64,000 bases of DNA from Croceicoccus mobilis (lineage in GTDB: Bacteria > Pseudomonadota > Alphaproteobacteria > Sphingomonadales > Sphingomonadaceae). Below are positions 10,560-18,886 of this stretch, piece by piece. The stretch is taken from contig NZ_LYWZ01000022.1 of NCBI RefSeq assembly GCF_001661965.1, positions 248,001-312,000 of the forward strand, written 5' to 3'. How positions within the stretch are numbered: position 1 is the stretch's first letter; every line of letters starts with the position of its first letter. Below the pieces are notes generated by a model that ran no database searches, had not been told where the DNA came from, and saw only the letters and a list, made by a program, of their open reading frames with translations. Position numbers and translations under genes: made by a program.

Positions 10560-10871
10560 CTATTCGTCGACCTCGCGCAATTGCCGCGCCAGTTCACCGA
10601 TATCGGCATCGGGCATGACGATCCGCCACTGCCCCGGCGTGCGGCTGTCGACCAGCACCACGCCTTTTTTCGGGCAGATGTCGAGGCACGGCACCTCGAT
10701 GATGCCCAGCTTCGCCTTGCGCCCCTTCTTAGCGCCCAGTTCTTTTTTCAATGCCTTCGCGAGCGGTTTCTGGCTGTCGCCAAACCCATCCCCACGCTTC
10801 GCGAGCTTCCGGCTGCATTTCTTGCAGACGAGGATGGCGTGCGACCAGTTGGAGCGGATTTCGGTTTTCAT
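10560..10871 (-). CDS. Small thioredoxin-like (2Fe-2S) ferredoxin domain protein
   Basis: A basic 103-residue protein with two cysteine groups: VCKKCSRKL near residues 15-23 and VPCLDICPKKG near 60-70. This spacing is like thioredoxin-fold [2Fe-2S] ferredoxins and (2Fe-2S) domain proteins found in alphaproteobacteria. A cluster would need four cysteines, and C16, C19, C62 and C66 are available. It converges on katG with the terminator between them. The electron partner is unknown. It could also be a zinc-binding protein; the family call is moderate. Confidence 0.7.
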   Translation of the reverse strand: MKTEIRSNWSHAILVCKKCSRKLAKRGDGFGDSQKPLAKALKKELGAKKGRKAKLGIIEVPCLDICPKKGVVLVDSRTPGQWRIVMPDADIGELARQLREVDE

Positions 10872-10969
10872 ATTGGTGCAACGCGCGAAAGTGGGACGGG
10901 TTGCGGGGCTCGCAAGGAGTGCGGCGGCGGCCGGTGGTGAAAATGATTACCGCCCGGCGGTCAAATCTC

Positions 10970-10992
10970 AAAAAGGGTAATCTCGCTACCCT
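10970..10992 (-). terminator. Rho-independent terminator for the exported protein gene
   Basis: On the reverse strand AGGGTA (10992-10987) pairs with TACCCT (10979-10974) around a seven-base loop, followed by TTTTT. It lies 20 bases beyond the stop of the gene at 11012. Confidence 0.75.
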
Positions 10993-11011
10993 CACACGCC
11001 CTGCTTTGCGT

Positions 11012-11491
11012 TCATTTCACACGCGAGAATTCTTCGATATAGGCTTTCGAGGAGCCGTCGGCCGCCGCGCGGGCGACCACGCCATGCCGCACCCACTTGT
11101 CCGCTTCCGGCAGGTAGTTCCAGAACTCTCCGACAACGAGCGCGCCATCGCGGTATTTCTCGATCAGATATTCGTTCGGGCTGACTTCCAGCAGCTTCAT
11201 GTGATCGAAATAGCCACCATCGAATGGGTATAGCTGCCCGTCCAGCTTGCCCGACCATTCGGCAATATGGGGATGCTCAGGATCGGTGCTGTTGACTCCG
11301 CGGTACGTCATCAAGTCGCCGTCGACGCTAATGGTGATGGAAAGATGAAATGTCGCGGGGAGTTTGCCGTTGCTCCAGTAAGCATGGGTCTCCTCGAAGT
11401 CGCCGCTCGACTTCGATGGCGCAGCAAAAGCCGCTGTTGCCGGCGCGATCATGCAAAGGGCGAACCCGACAAGAACTGTGCAATGCTTCAC
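11012..11491 (-). CDS. Exported protein of unknown function
   Basis: I do not recognise the family. From the GTG at 11491 it is 159 residues with a Sec signal peptide (KH at the N-terminus, hydrophobic core to about residue 20, AFA-A type cleavage). The mature part has scattered aromatic residues and looks beta-rich: THAYWSNGKLPATFHLSI, then TYRGVNSTDPEHPHIAEWSG, and WNYLPEADKWVRHGV. GTG 11491 is preferred over upstream codons because AGGA lies about nine bases before it and the signal peptide then begins directly. It has its own terminator and stands alone, so no function can be inferred from context. Confidence 0.7.
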   Translation of the reverse strand: MKHCTVLVGFALCMIAPATAAFAAPSKSSGDFEETHAYWSNGKLPATFHLSITISVDGDLMTYRGVNSTDPEHPHIAEWSGKLDGQLYPFDGGYFDHMKLLEVSPNEYLIEKYRDGALVVGEFWNYLPEADKWVRHGVVARAAADGSSKAYIEEFSRVK

Positions 11492-12029
11492 GATCAGTTT
11501 CCTTTTTAAGCGGACGGGTAAACACAGCGAGCCAATCAGATAGCTGCATGATCTTCCCGTTTTCAGTCCCCAAGCGTCTTGGCGCCGCATCCATGCGAGC
11601 GGGCACAATACCATGAAATTATTTGCGGATTCCGCGATTTATCGCGCTGTCAGGGCCGGGATTCGTGAATTACCGTCAATTGCGAAGCAATCGGGCTGAA
11701 TTGCCTTCGCCGATGGCGCCATGCGCATTCGATTCCGGTGCGAGTGGAGCCGGTACGGATCGAATAGGCTTCCCACAGCGGCGCGATGCCGTTCCGGCAC
11801 GATTTTGGCTGAGCCATTCCGATTTAACTGTCCTACACCGCCGCTATCCCGCAGCAATGCCGACAAGGCGCAACCCTCGCCTGCGGCTCTTTCATCCGTA
11901 AGATTTCCCCTTTGCGGGCAATGTGTCACCCACACCCCCACAGGCCCAGCGTTTGCGCGGGATACAGGCAAGTGACACGCCCTGTAGGACGTGTCACTTG
12001 TGTCACCCTGATGCCGTGCGAAAAGGCTG
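11492..12029. other. Non-coding stretch of about 540 bases
   Basis: I see no convincing gene here. Open frames on both strands lack ribosome binding sites and protein-like sequence. The left end should hold the promoter of the exported protein gene at 11491; the right end lies beyond the stop of the HerA-like gene and contains the GTGACAC repeats listed separately. Confidence 0.5.
11922..12007. repeat. GTGACAC/GTGTCAC repeat cluster with a perfect 10-bp inverted repeat
   Basis: AAGTGACACG (11970-11979) and CGTGTCACTT (11990-11999) are perfect inverted copies separated by ten bases. The nonamer TGTGTCACC occurs at 11922-11930 and again at 11999-12007, the second overlapping the inverted repeat. 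So four copies of the GTGTCAC core lie within 86 bases. It could be a transcription-factor site, a hairpin at the 3' end of the HerA-like transcript (no T-run is present) or a small element. The geometry is certain; the function is unknown. Confidence 0.7.
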
Positions 12030-14207
12030 TTACCGGCTCTGGGCGCGCCAGCGCATGACGGTGCGGTCGACGGCTTCTTCCTCGCCGCCGGACTTCGACC
12101 ACAGCTCGCTGAACAGTGGATCTTCCGATGCCGGGCGCTTGCGTTCTTCCAGATCGTCGAAGGTCACGCGCATCGGGATCGCCGTACCCTCGCCGCAGAC
12201 GATGCATTCGCGATTGCGAAGCGCCGGGATCGAGGCAAGGAAGCCGCGCGCGCCTTCGGGCATGGCGGCCTTCACGAAGTCCTGATCTCGTTCGTTGTTG
12301 AGACGCATGGACAGGATCGTACCGCACTGTGACAGCACGCCTTCGGCAAGGTCGGACGGTCGCTGCGTGATAAGGCCCAAGGAGATACCGTATTTACGGC
12401 CTTCCTTGGCGATACGCGACAGGATCTTGCCGACCGAGTTGCCATCCGAATTGCGCTCGTTCGGCACGTAACGGTGCGCTTCTTCGCAGACCAGCAGGAT
12501 CGGGCGCGTTTCTTCATCGCGGCTCCAGATCGCGAAGTCGAAGACCATGCGGCTGAGCATGGCGACCACCGTGCTGGTGATTTCCGAAGGCACGCCCGAC
12601 ACGTCGATGATCGAGATCGGCTTGCCATTGGTCGGCATGCGGAAGATGCGGCCGATCACATCGGCCATGGTGTCGGCGACCAGCATGCCGGAGAACATGA
12701 ACTGGTAGCGCGGGTCGGCCTTGATCTCCTCGATCTTGCCCTTCACGCGCAGGTAAGGCGCGGTATTGGTCGCCTTGTCGAGCTTGCCCATGTCTTCCTG
12801 GATGGCATTGGTCAGGTCGGACAGCAGATACGGGATCGGCGAATCCACGGTGAGCTTGCTCATCCCGCCCGACATCTTGTTCTTGCCGCGCGCTTTCAAA
12901 AGGCATCGCGACAGGATGTCCATGTCGGCCATGCGGTCCGAACCTTCCGAGGTGATGAAGACCTCGCAATGCTCCTCGAAATTCATCAGCCAATAGGGCA
13001 TGCGAAGGTTCGAGACGTCGAACAATTCGCCATAGCCGCGGAAGGCCGCGTTATATTCGCCGTGCGGGTCGATCATCACGATGTGACCTTCGGGCGCTGC
13101 TTCGCAGATACGGTGCAGGATCAGCGCGGCGCTGGTCGATTTACCCGTACCGGTCGAACCCAGAAGCGCGAAATGCTTGCCCAGCATGGCGTCGATATAA
13201 AGGCCAGCGCGGATCTCCTTGGTTGGGAACACCTTGCCGATCTGGATATTGGCGCGCCCGTCCGAGGCATAGATCTGCGCAAGGTCCGGATTGGTCGCGG
13301 CGTATACCTCCGCCCCCGGAATCGGGTAGTTGGTGATACCGCGGGTGAAGTTCCTGACGCGGCCCGTCAGCTTTTCTTCCTGCCCTTCGCCAAGGAAGTC
13401 GATCTCGGCGATGATCTGGCCGGTACCGCGATCGAGCGACTGAGTGCGCACGCTGGCGAGCAGCCAGATCTGACCCACCCGCACCTTGATCTGCGAGCCG
13501 ACGAGGCCGGCCAGCTGAACGGTCGGATCGCTGTCGGTGCGGCATTCCATCAGCCGGTCGCGGCTGAGCATGACGCGCGACATGGAGCCTGCGATGTCGA
13601 GAACCTCGCCAATGGGGGTTACGGCCTGACTCGGCTTACGCTCTGCCGGCTCCTTCGGCGCATTGTCGGCCTCGGCGGTTTCCTCGTCCGCAGGCGATTG
13701 ATCACGGGTTTGCGCCGGGCGCGTGGGTTCGCGGGCGATGGGGGAGCGCGGCGCAGGCTCGCGCTCGGAAGGCATTTCCATGGGCGGGCGCGGCGGCTCG
13801 ATCGGGCGGTACTTGGTGTCCTTCTCACTGGCACCTCCCGGCGGGAACGGCGCACCGGTCTCGGCACTCATCCCGGCAGAGGGCGAAGGCGCGGGCGCCA
13901 TGCCCGGCGGCATCGGCGGGGCCACGGGGCGCCCTGCGGCATCGGCCTGCGGTGCGCCGCCAAGCGGGCGGGCGGGCTTCAACTCTTCCCGGTCAGGTTC
14001 GGGGGTCATGTTGCGATAGCGATTGAGGCGCGACATCGGCGAAGGCGGTGCGCCATCATCGCTGCGGCGCGCGGGCGAACCATCCGCGCCAGCATCGCTG
14101 GCGGGCGTTTCCTCGGCCGCGGCGGGCCGGCCAAAGGGGGAGCGCCTCTCAAAACCCGGAGCGCCGGAGAGGGGCCTCCCATTAAAACGGGATGTGTGAT
14201 CGTTCAT
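12030..14207 (-). CDS. HerA-like ATPase (DUF87) with long disordered N-terminus
   Basis: The 725-residue protein has two parts. Residues 1 to about 195 are low-complexity, rich in Pro, Ala, Glu and Arg, and probably disordered. From about 200 onward there is a beta-barrel-like HAS segment, then a RecA/FtsK-like ATPase: Walker A GSTGTGKS at 350-357, IDPHGEY at 379-385, Walker B LLVCEEAHRY at 571-580 and TQRP at 614-617. HerA-type hexameric translocases act on DNA, often with the nuclease NurA in DNA end resection; no NurA gene is beside it. The role in alphaproteobacteria is not established. The start ATG at 14207 is the only one that includes the whole N-terminal region; a shorter product cannot be excluded. 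Confidence 0.85.
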   Translation of the reverse strand: MNDHTSRFNGRPLSGAPGFERRSPFGRPAAAEETPASDAGADGSPARRSDDGAPPSPMSRLNRYRNMTPEPDREELKPARPLGGAPQADAAGRPVAPPMPPGMAPAPSPSAGMSAETGAPFPPGGASEKDTKYRPIEPPRPPMEMPSEREPAPRSPIAREPTRPAQTRDQSPADEETAEADNAPKEPAERKPSQAVTPIGEVLDIAGSMSRVMLSRDRLMECRTDSDPTVQLAGLVGSQIKVRVGQIWLLASVRTQSLDRGTGQIIAEIDFLGEGQEEKLTGRVRNFTRGITNYPIPGAEVYAATNPDLAQIYASDGRANIQIGKVFPTKEIRAGLYIDAMLGKHFALLGSTGTGKSTSAALILHRICEAAPEGHIVMIDPHGEYNAAFRGYGELFDVSNLRMPYWLMNFEEHCEVFITSEGSDRMADMDILSRCLLKARGKNKMSGGMSKLTVDSPIPYLLSDLTNAIQEDMGKLDKATNTAPYLRVKGKIEEIKADPRYQFMFSGMLVADTMADVIGRIFRMPTNGKPISIIDVSGVPSEITSTVVAMLSRMVFDFAIWSRDEETRPILLVCEEAHRYVPNERNSDGNSVGKILSRIAKEGRKYGISLGLITQRPSDLAEGVLSQCGTILSMRLNNERDQDFVKAAMPEGARGFLASIPALRNRECIVCGEGTAIPMRVTFDDLEERKRPASEDPLFSELWSKSGGEEEAVDRTVMRWRAQSR

Positions 14208-14322
14208 GGCCGCGCCTTTTCACCATTGGGCCGCCCGCAGCGGGGGCCGATGCATCTGGTGAGGCAGGGTAGAGCGTCAGGGTTAATGCCGAGCTAATGC
14301 CCGCCCTGTCGTAAGCGCCCGA

Positions 14323-15108
14323 TCAGCCCAGCGCGAAGAGGCGTCCGGCGGCCCAGCCCATGAATACCGAAAGCGCCACCGCCATCAGCCCATAGGCAAG
14401 GCTCCATTGCCGCGAGGCGACTTCGACCGCGCGTTCGAAGCCCTTTTTCGAAACCGTCACCTCGCTGGTCGCCGATGCCAGCACGCGGCCATTGGCGATG
14501 GCGAAGGTTTCCGCCGTATAGGTTCCGGTCAGCACGCTGGAAGGAAGCGCGATGCGCGCCTGGTAAAGCACGCCCTCGCTGATGGATACGGCATCCTCCT
14601 GCTGGCTATAAAGGCCCGATGCCTCCCGCTTTGCCACCAGCCCTTCGGCGAAGCGGGAGACTTCCTCGGGCCGGATCGCACCGATCGGCGAGAGCTGGAG
14701 ATAGTTGACGCCTAGCTCATAAATCGCCGCCGTGCGCGGATCCACGATATCGGAAAGCGGGCGCGAGGAGGCGACCGCGTAATACGACGGGGCCGATCGG
14801 AACTGCGCCGAATCCGCATTGATCCACATGCCCCAGATGCGCCGCTTTTCGCGCAGGTTGATGGCTTCGGACGGCCCCTTGAGCACCACGACGATGTCAT
14901 AGGGCGACGTGCCCGGACGCGCGCGGCCATCGGGCTGCAGGATCGCGCCGTAAAGCAGCAGGTCCGCACCGGTGAAACCCTGCCTCACGATCACCTCATG
15001 CTGAGAGATTTCGGGCACGAGGATCGGATCGCGCGGCTGGGCATGGGCAGCAGGCGCCAATCCCGCCATCAGCGCGCAGGCCATAAGCAGGCGCACTAGC
15101 CGCATCAT
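14323..15108 (-). CDS. TIGR02186 family membrane-anchored exported protein
   Basis: A 261-residue protein with an N-terminal signal peptide (cleavage near AHAQ, residues 21-24), a periplasmic body and one C-terminal transmembrane segment at about 238-258. Phrases such as ISQHEVIVRQGFTGADLLLYGAI and KGPSEAINLREKRRIWGMWIN match the alphaproteobacterial family TIGR02186. Its ATG overlaps the stop of the TauE/SafE permease by four bases, so the two are translationally coupled, and the pair probably acts together at the inner membrane. Biochemical function is unknown. Confidence 0.85.
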   Translation of the reverse strand: MMRLVRLLMACALMAGLAPAAHAQPRDPILVPEISQHEVIVRQGFTGADLLLYGAILQPDGRARPGTSPYDIVVVLKGPSEAINLREKRRIWGMWINADSAQFRSAPSYYAVASSRPLSDIVDPRTAAIYELGVNYLQLSPIGAIRPEEVSRFAEGLVAKREASGLYSQQEDAVSISEGVLYQARIALPSSVLTGTYTAETFAIANGRVLASATSEVTVSKKGFERAVEVASRQWSLAYGLMAVALSVFMGWAAGRLFALG

Positions 15109-16022
15109 AGCGGCGCTACCGTGAAGATTTCCCGCGGGCGATAGGTAAGCCCCGCCGCCATGAACAAGGCGACCAGCAGCACGATCACGGCGAGGACCAC
15201 GCGAAGCAGTTCGGGCTTTGCCGCAGAGGCGAATTTCGCTCCGATCTGCGCCCCCGAAACAGACCCCAGCAGCAAGAGCGCAGCCAGCACGATATCCACC
15301 GCATTGGTCGTCAGCGCATGCATCATGGTCGTAGCGATGGTGGTGAAGAGGATCTGGAACAGCGAGGTTCCAACGACCACCGCCGCGCTCATCCCCAGAC
15401 CATAAAGCATCAGGGGCACCAGCAGGAAGCCGCCGCCAATGCCCATCAGCATGGTCAGCGTGCCCACCGCCATTCCCACCAGCATCGGCGCGAGCGGAGA
15501 TATATAAAGCCCAGAGCGATAGAACCGATATCGCCCCGGCAGGCTGGTGAAGAGCGGGTGATGCCGCCTTTTGCTGGGCGCGCGTTTCAACCGTTCAAAG
15601 CGGTCGGCCAGCAGTTCGGGCACCGCCTCGATCGCCATCTTGATGCCCACGCCCGCCAGGATGACGACGTAAAGGATCGAAATCGCGACATCGATCTGGC
15701 CCAAGGCCTGCAGCAGGCGGAACAGGAACGCGCCGATCCCGGTGCCGACGATGCCGCCCGCGATCATCATCGCGCCCATCTGGTAATCGATGCCCTTGCG
15801 CCGGGCGTGATAGACCGCGCCCGAAACGCTGGCGCCCGTCACCTGGCTCGCCGCCGACGCGGCGGCGACCGTGGGCGGAATGCCGTAGAAGATCAGCAGC
15901 GGCGTCGTCAGGAACCCGCCGCCCACGCCGAACATGCCCGACAGGAACCCCGTCGCACCGCCAAGCAGCACGATGATCAGCCCGTTGACCGACAGGTTCG
16001 CGATGGGAAGATAAACGTCCAT
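15105..16022 (-). CDS. TauE/SafE family membrane transporter
   Basis: A 305-residue polytopic membrane protein with two repeated halves, each opening with a glycine-rich motif: GGATGFLSGMFGVGGGFLTTP near 21-41 and VGTLTMLMGIGGGFLLVPL near 186-204. This is the TauE/SafE (sulfite/organosulfonate exporter) family signature. Substrate cannot be read from the sequence; family members have been linked to sulfite, sulfoacetate or other organic anions. It is translationally coupled to the TIGR02186 gene downstream. Start ATG at 16022. Confidence 0.88.
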   Translation of the reverse strand: MDVYLPIANLSVNGLIIVLLGGATGFLSGMFGVGGGFLTTPLLIFYGIPPTVAAASAASQVTGASVSGAVYHARRKGIDYQMGAMMIAGGIVGTGIGAFLFRLLQALGQIDVAISILYVVILAGVGIKMAIEAVPELLADRFERLKRAPSKRRHHPLFTSLPGRYRFYRSGLYISPLAPMLVGMAVGTLTMLMGIGGGFLLVPLMLYGLGMSAAVVVGTSLFQILFTTIATTMMHALTTNAVDIVLAALLLLGSVSGAQIGAKFASAAKPELLRVVLAVIVLLVALFMAAGLTYRPREIFTVAPL

Positions 16023-16155
16023 GACGGCGGTTCGAAAGGTCCTGCGGCGGAGCGCGTGTTCAAGAAATTACGCTTATGCAGCAAGGGCAGCGAGATGTCT
16101 GCCCGCCCGGTGCAATAATCGCAAACAATCCTGAACCGGGCGTTGCCCGAATGCC

Positions 16156-17232
16156 TCAAAAGCCCGCGGACAATGTGACCACGGGGCCGGAGCCAGGCTC
16201 GGCATCGCCCGCGACCTTTTCCCGCCAGTCGAGGCTGAAGCGCATGAAGATGCCCTCGCCCACCGGCGCGGTCGCTGAAATCGTCGGCCCTGCATCAAGC
16301 CGCGCCGCGCCATCCTGCGCGCCGCCCCAGCTTCCGCCGCCCGCCTGGACCTTGATGTCGCCAACATCGAAGCTGCGAGTCACGCGAACCTGCCCGTCGG
16401 CAAATGCGGTGGCGCCGGCCCCGCCGACATAGCCGGCCTGCGCATAGGCCTCTCCCGTCAGGCCTCCGGGCAGCTGTTGCGGCGGGGGTCCAAGCACCGC
16501 CATCACGGCAGGGCGTATGCGCGTATCGCCATCGAAACGTCCGGCGCGGCCTTCGGCCAGCACTTCAACCGGCAGCGATGCGACCGGGCGAAACCCGATC
16601 CCGGCGGCGATTTCCGCCTGCTCCCCGCGCAGGGCGGTGGTTGCGCGAAGATGGGCGCGCGGCTCGACCGCACTGCCCGGCGCGAGACGATAGCGCGCCA
16701 CTGCGCCCGCCTGGCTGGCGCCATAGCTTGGCGTCGAGAGCGCGGCCGCTTTCCCGTCATCGCGCCACAGGACCCAGCTGTCGAAGGTCCATCTTCCCGC
16801 GCCGGCTGGCGCTGCGGCGAACGGGACGGTGGCAGCCGGTGGACGGGTAGCGACCGTGGGCCGGACAGGTGCCGTCGCGGCACGGTGCGCGGGCGGTGCC
16901 GGCGGAGGCGAGACGGTTCGGGCGTCCGGCGTCAAAGCAGTCGGCACGAGCCGAGGCATGGACGGCATTGCCGGTGCGGCAGACCGATCGGCTGGCGCGC
17001 CGGTAGGCGGGGTCGGGGAAATACCCGTCTGCCGAAGCGGTGGCGGCAAGGCCCGTACGGCAATGTCGGCTACGGATTCACGCTCACCTGCCCGCTTGGC
17101 GACATTGGGCGGCAGCGGCACGTCGAGCCAGCTTCCGGTCGGAACCAATGCCCGCGCCGCGACCCAGCCCCCCACCAGCAGCGTCAATGCGACCAGCGGC
17201 TGCCCCCTGCGCCGTGTCGAATCGGGGATCAC
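16156..17232 (-). CDS. Proline-rich membrane-anchored protein with NfrA-C-like barrel region
   Basis: The 358-residue protein has an N-terminal hydrophobic segment (about 12-30). A linker rich in Pro, Ala and Arg follows (about 40-145), then a C-terminal part of about 210 residues with alternating polar and hydrophobic strands ending in GSGPVVTLSAGF, a terminal Phe typical of outer-membrane barrels. Segments such as ALRGEQAEIAAGIGFRPV and GEAYAQAGYVGG recall the C-terminal domain of phage N4 adsorption protein NfrA. The ATG at 17232 overlaps the stop of the NfrB-like glycosyltransferase by four bases, which supports a joint role in polysaccharide synthesis or export. The family call rests on resemblance and context and is tentative. 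Confidence 0.6.
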   Translation of the reverse strand: MIPDSTRRRGQPLVALTLLVGGWVAARALVPTGSWLDVPLPPNVAKRAGERESVADIAVRALPPPLRQTGISPTPPTGAPADRSAAPAMPSMPRLVPTALTPDARTVSPPPAPPAHRAATAPVRPTVATRPPAATVPFAAAPAGAGRWTFDSWVLWRDDGKAAALSTPSYGASQAGAVARYRLAPGSAVEPRAHLRATTALRGEQAEIAAGIGFRPVASLPVEVLAEGRAGRFDGDTRIRPAVMAVLGPPPQQLPGGLTGEAYAQAGYVGGAGATAFADGQVRVTRSFDVGDIKVQAGGGSWGGAQDGAARLDAGPTISATAPVGEGIFMRFSLDWREKVAGDAEPGSGPVVTLSAGF

Positions 17233-18641
17233 CTGCCCCTCCCGCCAATCTTGTCGGCAGGGTGGCGATCATGCTCGGTCTTGTCCCACACCTTCGCCCG
17301 GCCCAGCAGCGTGCCGATATAGCGCCCCAGCGCGCGGCGGGCCGAAATGATCGCAATGACATTGGCGACCGGGATCCGCAGCACCGCGGCCAGCCCCTCG
17401 TTCCAGCCATATTCGCGGCCCACCAGCACAAAGCGCACCACTGCCCGCCACACGAAGCAGGCGGTGGTGAAGATCATCACCCAATAGACCAGCGGCGGCA
17501 GGCGCGCAGGCGCGTGCAGTCCTGCCCATTCGGCCAGTCGCAGCACCAATGTCAGTGCGATCAGCGCATAGGCCGCGGCCAGCACCAGCGCGACCAGCGG
17601 CCCGCGCCGGTCGCGCAGGCGCATCCAGAATTCGAGCGGGCTTCGGCTCCAGCCCAGCTGTTCCCACCCGTCGAATGCGATGCCCTGCACCCAGCGCGCC
17701 TTTTGCCGGATAGCGGTATCCAGCGTATGCGGGAAATAGGCGCGCGTCGCGATAAGGGAGCCGTCAGCGGCGCGCACGCGGGCAAAGCTGCCACCTTTGC
17801 CATCGGGACCTGCGCGCCCGATCAGCATGCCAAGCTCGTAATCCTCGGTCAGGGCGGTCGGGTCGAAGGGCCCTGATCCGCCGCGTCTCCGGGCGATCCG
17901 GTCCATTGCCTCGCGGTCGAATGCGCAGCCCACGCCTGCAGCGGGAATGCCGACGCCAAGCCGTGCGCGGACCACCATCTCACGCGCGTGGGCATCGGTG
18001 AATTCGTCACAATAATGGCCTGCGACCCAATGCGAATCGCCATTGGTCTCCGGCCGCACCGGGATTTGCACGAAATCGGCATGCGCCAGCTCCGCATCGA
18101 TCAGCGACAGCGCTTCCGGGTGGACGAGATCCTCTGCGTCATGGAGGAGCACGGCGCGGAAGCGAAACCCCTCGCGTGCCTCGTCCTGCGCCATCGCGCG
18201 GAAACAGCGATTCAGGCAGTCGCCCTTGGTCGTCGGCCCCGGCGTTTCGTTGACGACGATCGAAAGCCGCGGATCGCCGCCCCCCGCATCCTCCATCGCG
18301 GCGCGGGTATCGGGATCATTTATATAGCAGCCGGCATATATCCGCAGATCCCGGTGCGGCCATGCGGCCAGCGCATGGCGCAGCATGGGCGCGATGACGC
18401 GCGCTTCCCTCCACGCAGGCACGAACAGGGCGATGGGGGCCGATAACTCGCGCGGAGCGGCTGCAGCCAGCTTGCGGCGACGCAGCCGACCGGTCAGCTT
18501 GAGCCACAGCCAGCACAGGTCGATCGCCAATTCGTCCAGTGCGCCAATGACGAACCAGAACCCTGCGAAAAGCAGCAGCTCGAGCCGAGCTGCCTCCAGA
18601 AAGCTGAGAACGGGTCCGATCAGACCCACGCTTGCGACCAA
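17229..18641 (-). CDS. NfrB-like family 2 membrane glycosyltransferase
   Basis: A 470-residue inner-membrane glycosyltransferase. Two N-terminal hydrophobic segments are followed by a GT2 domain with FVPAWREARVI, DAED at 168-171, TEDYELG at 265-271 and QKARW (QxxRW) at 313-317, then several C-terminal transmembrane spans. This resembles the N-terminal part of E. coli NfrB, which makes a surface polysaccharide. E. coli NfrB is about 745 residues and carries a C-terminal MshEN c-di-GMP domain; this protein ends after the membrane segments and lacks it. Start is TTG at 18641, supported by AAGGGGG five bases upstream. The product polysaccharide is unknown. Confidence 0.8.
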   Translation of the reverse strand: MVASVGLIGPVLSFLEAARLELLLFAGFWFVIGALDELAIDLCWLWLKLTGRLRRRKLAAAAPRELSAPIALFVPAWREARVIAPMLRHALAAWPHRDLRIYAGCYINDPDTRAAMEDAGGGDPRLSIVVNETPGPTTKGDCLNRCFRAMAQDEAREGFRFRAVLLHDAEDLVHPEALSLIDAELAHADFVQIPVRPETNGDSHWVAGHYCDEFTDAHAREMVVRARLGVGIPAAGVGCAFDREAMDRIARRRGGSGPFDPTALTEDYELGMLIGRAGPDGKGGSFARVRAADGSLIATRAYFPHTLDTAIRQKARWVQGIAFDGWEQLGWSRSPLEFWMRLRDRRGPLVALVLAAAYALIALTLVLRLAEWAGLHAPARLPPLVYWVMIFTTACFVWRAVVRFVLVGREYGWNEGLAAVLRIPVANVIAIISARRALGRYIGTLLGRAKVWDKTEHDRHPADKIGGRGR

Positions 18642-18886
18642 TACTGCCCCCTTGAAAGCCTGCGCGATTTTCCGATCGGCAGTCTGCGCAATCTCGTTGC
18701 GCGGATCTTTCCGAAAATGCGGTTAACCTTGCGCGAGGGCCGCTGCAAGTGCCGCTTCGATGAAAGGCGGGTTGAACTGCATTGCGAATTGGGGAAAAGA
18801 ACCCCCATGCACGCCTCTATCGCAATTGCAGCACAGCCCGGCCCCATGGTCGCTTCTCAGGCCTCCTCGCGCAGGAGCAGCCACGC

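Noticed and set aside
11623-11971. Open frames on both strands in the non-coding stretch before the HerA-like gene
   Set aside because: No ribosome site, no signal peptide or domain, and amino-acid composition typical of random high-GC sequence.
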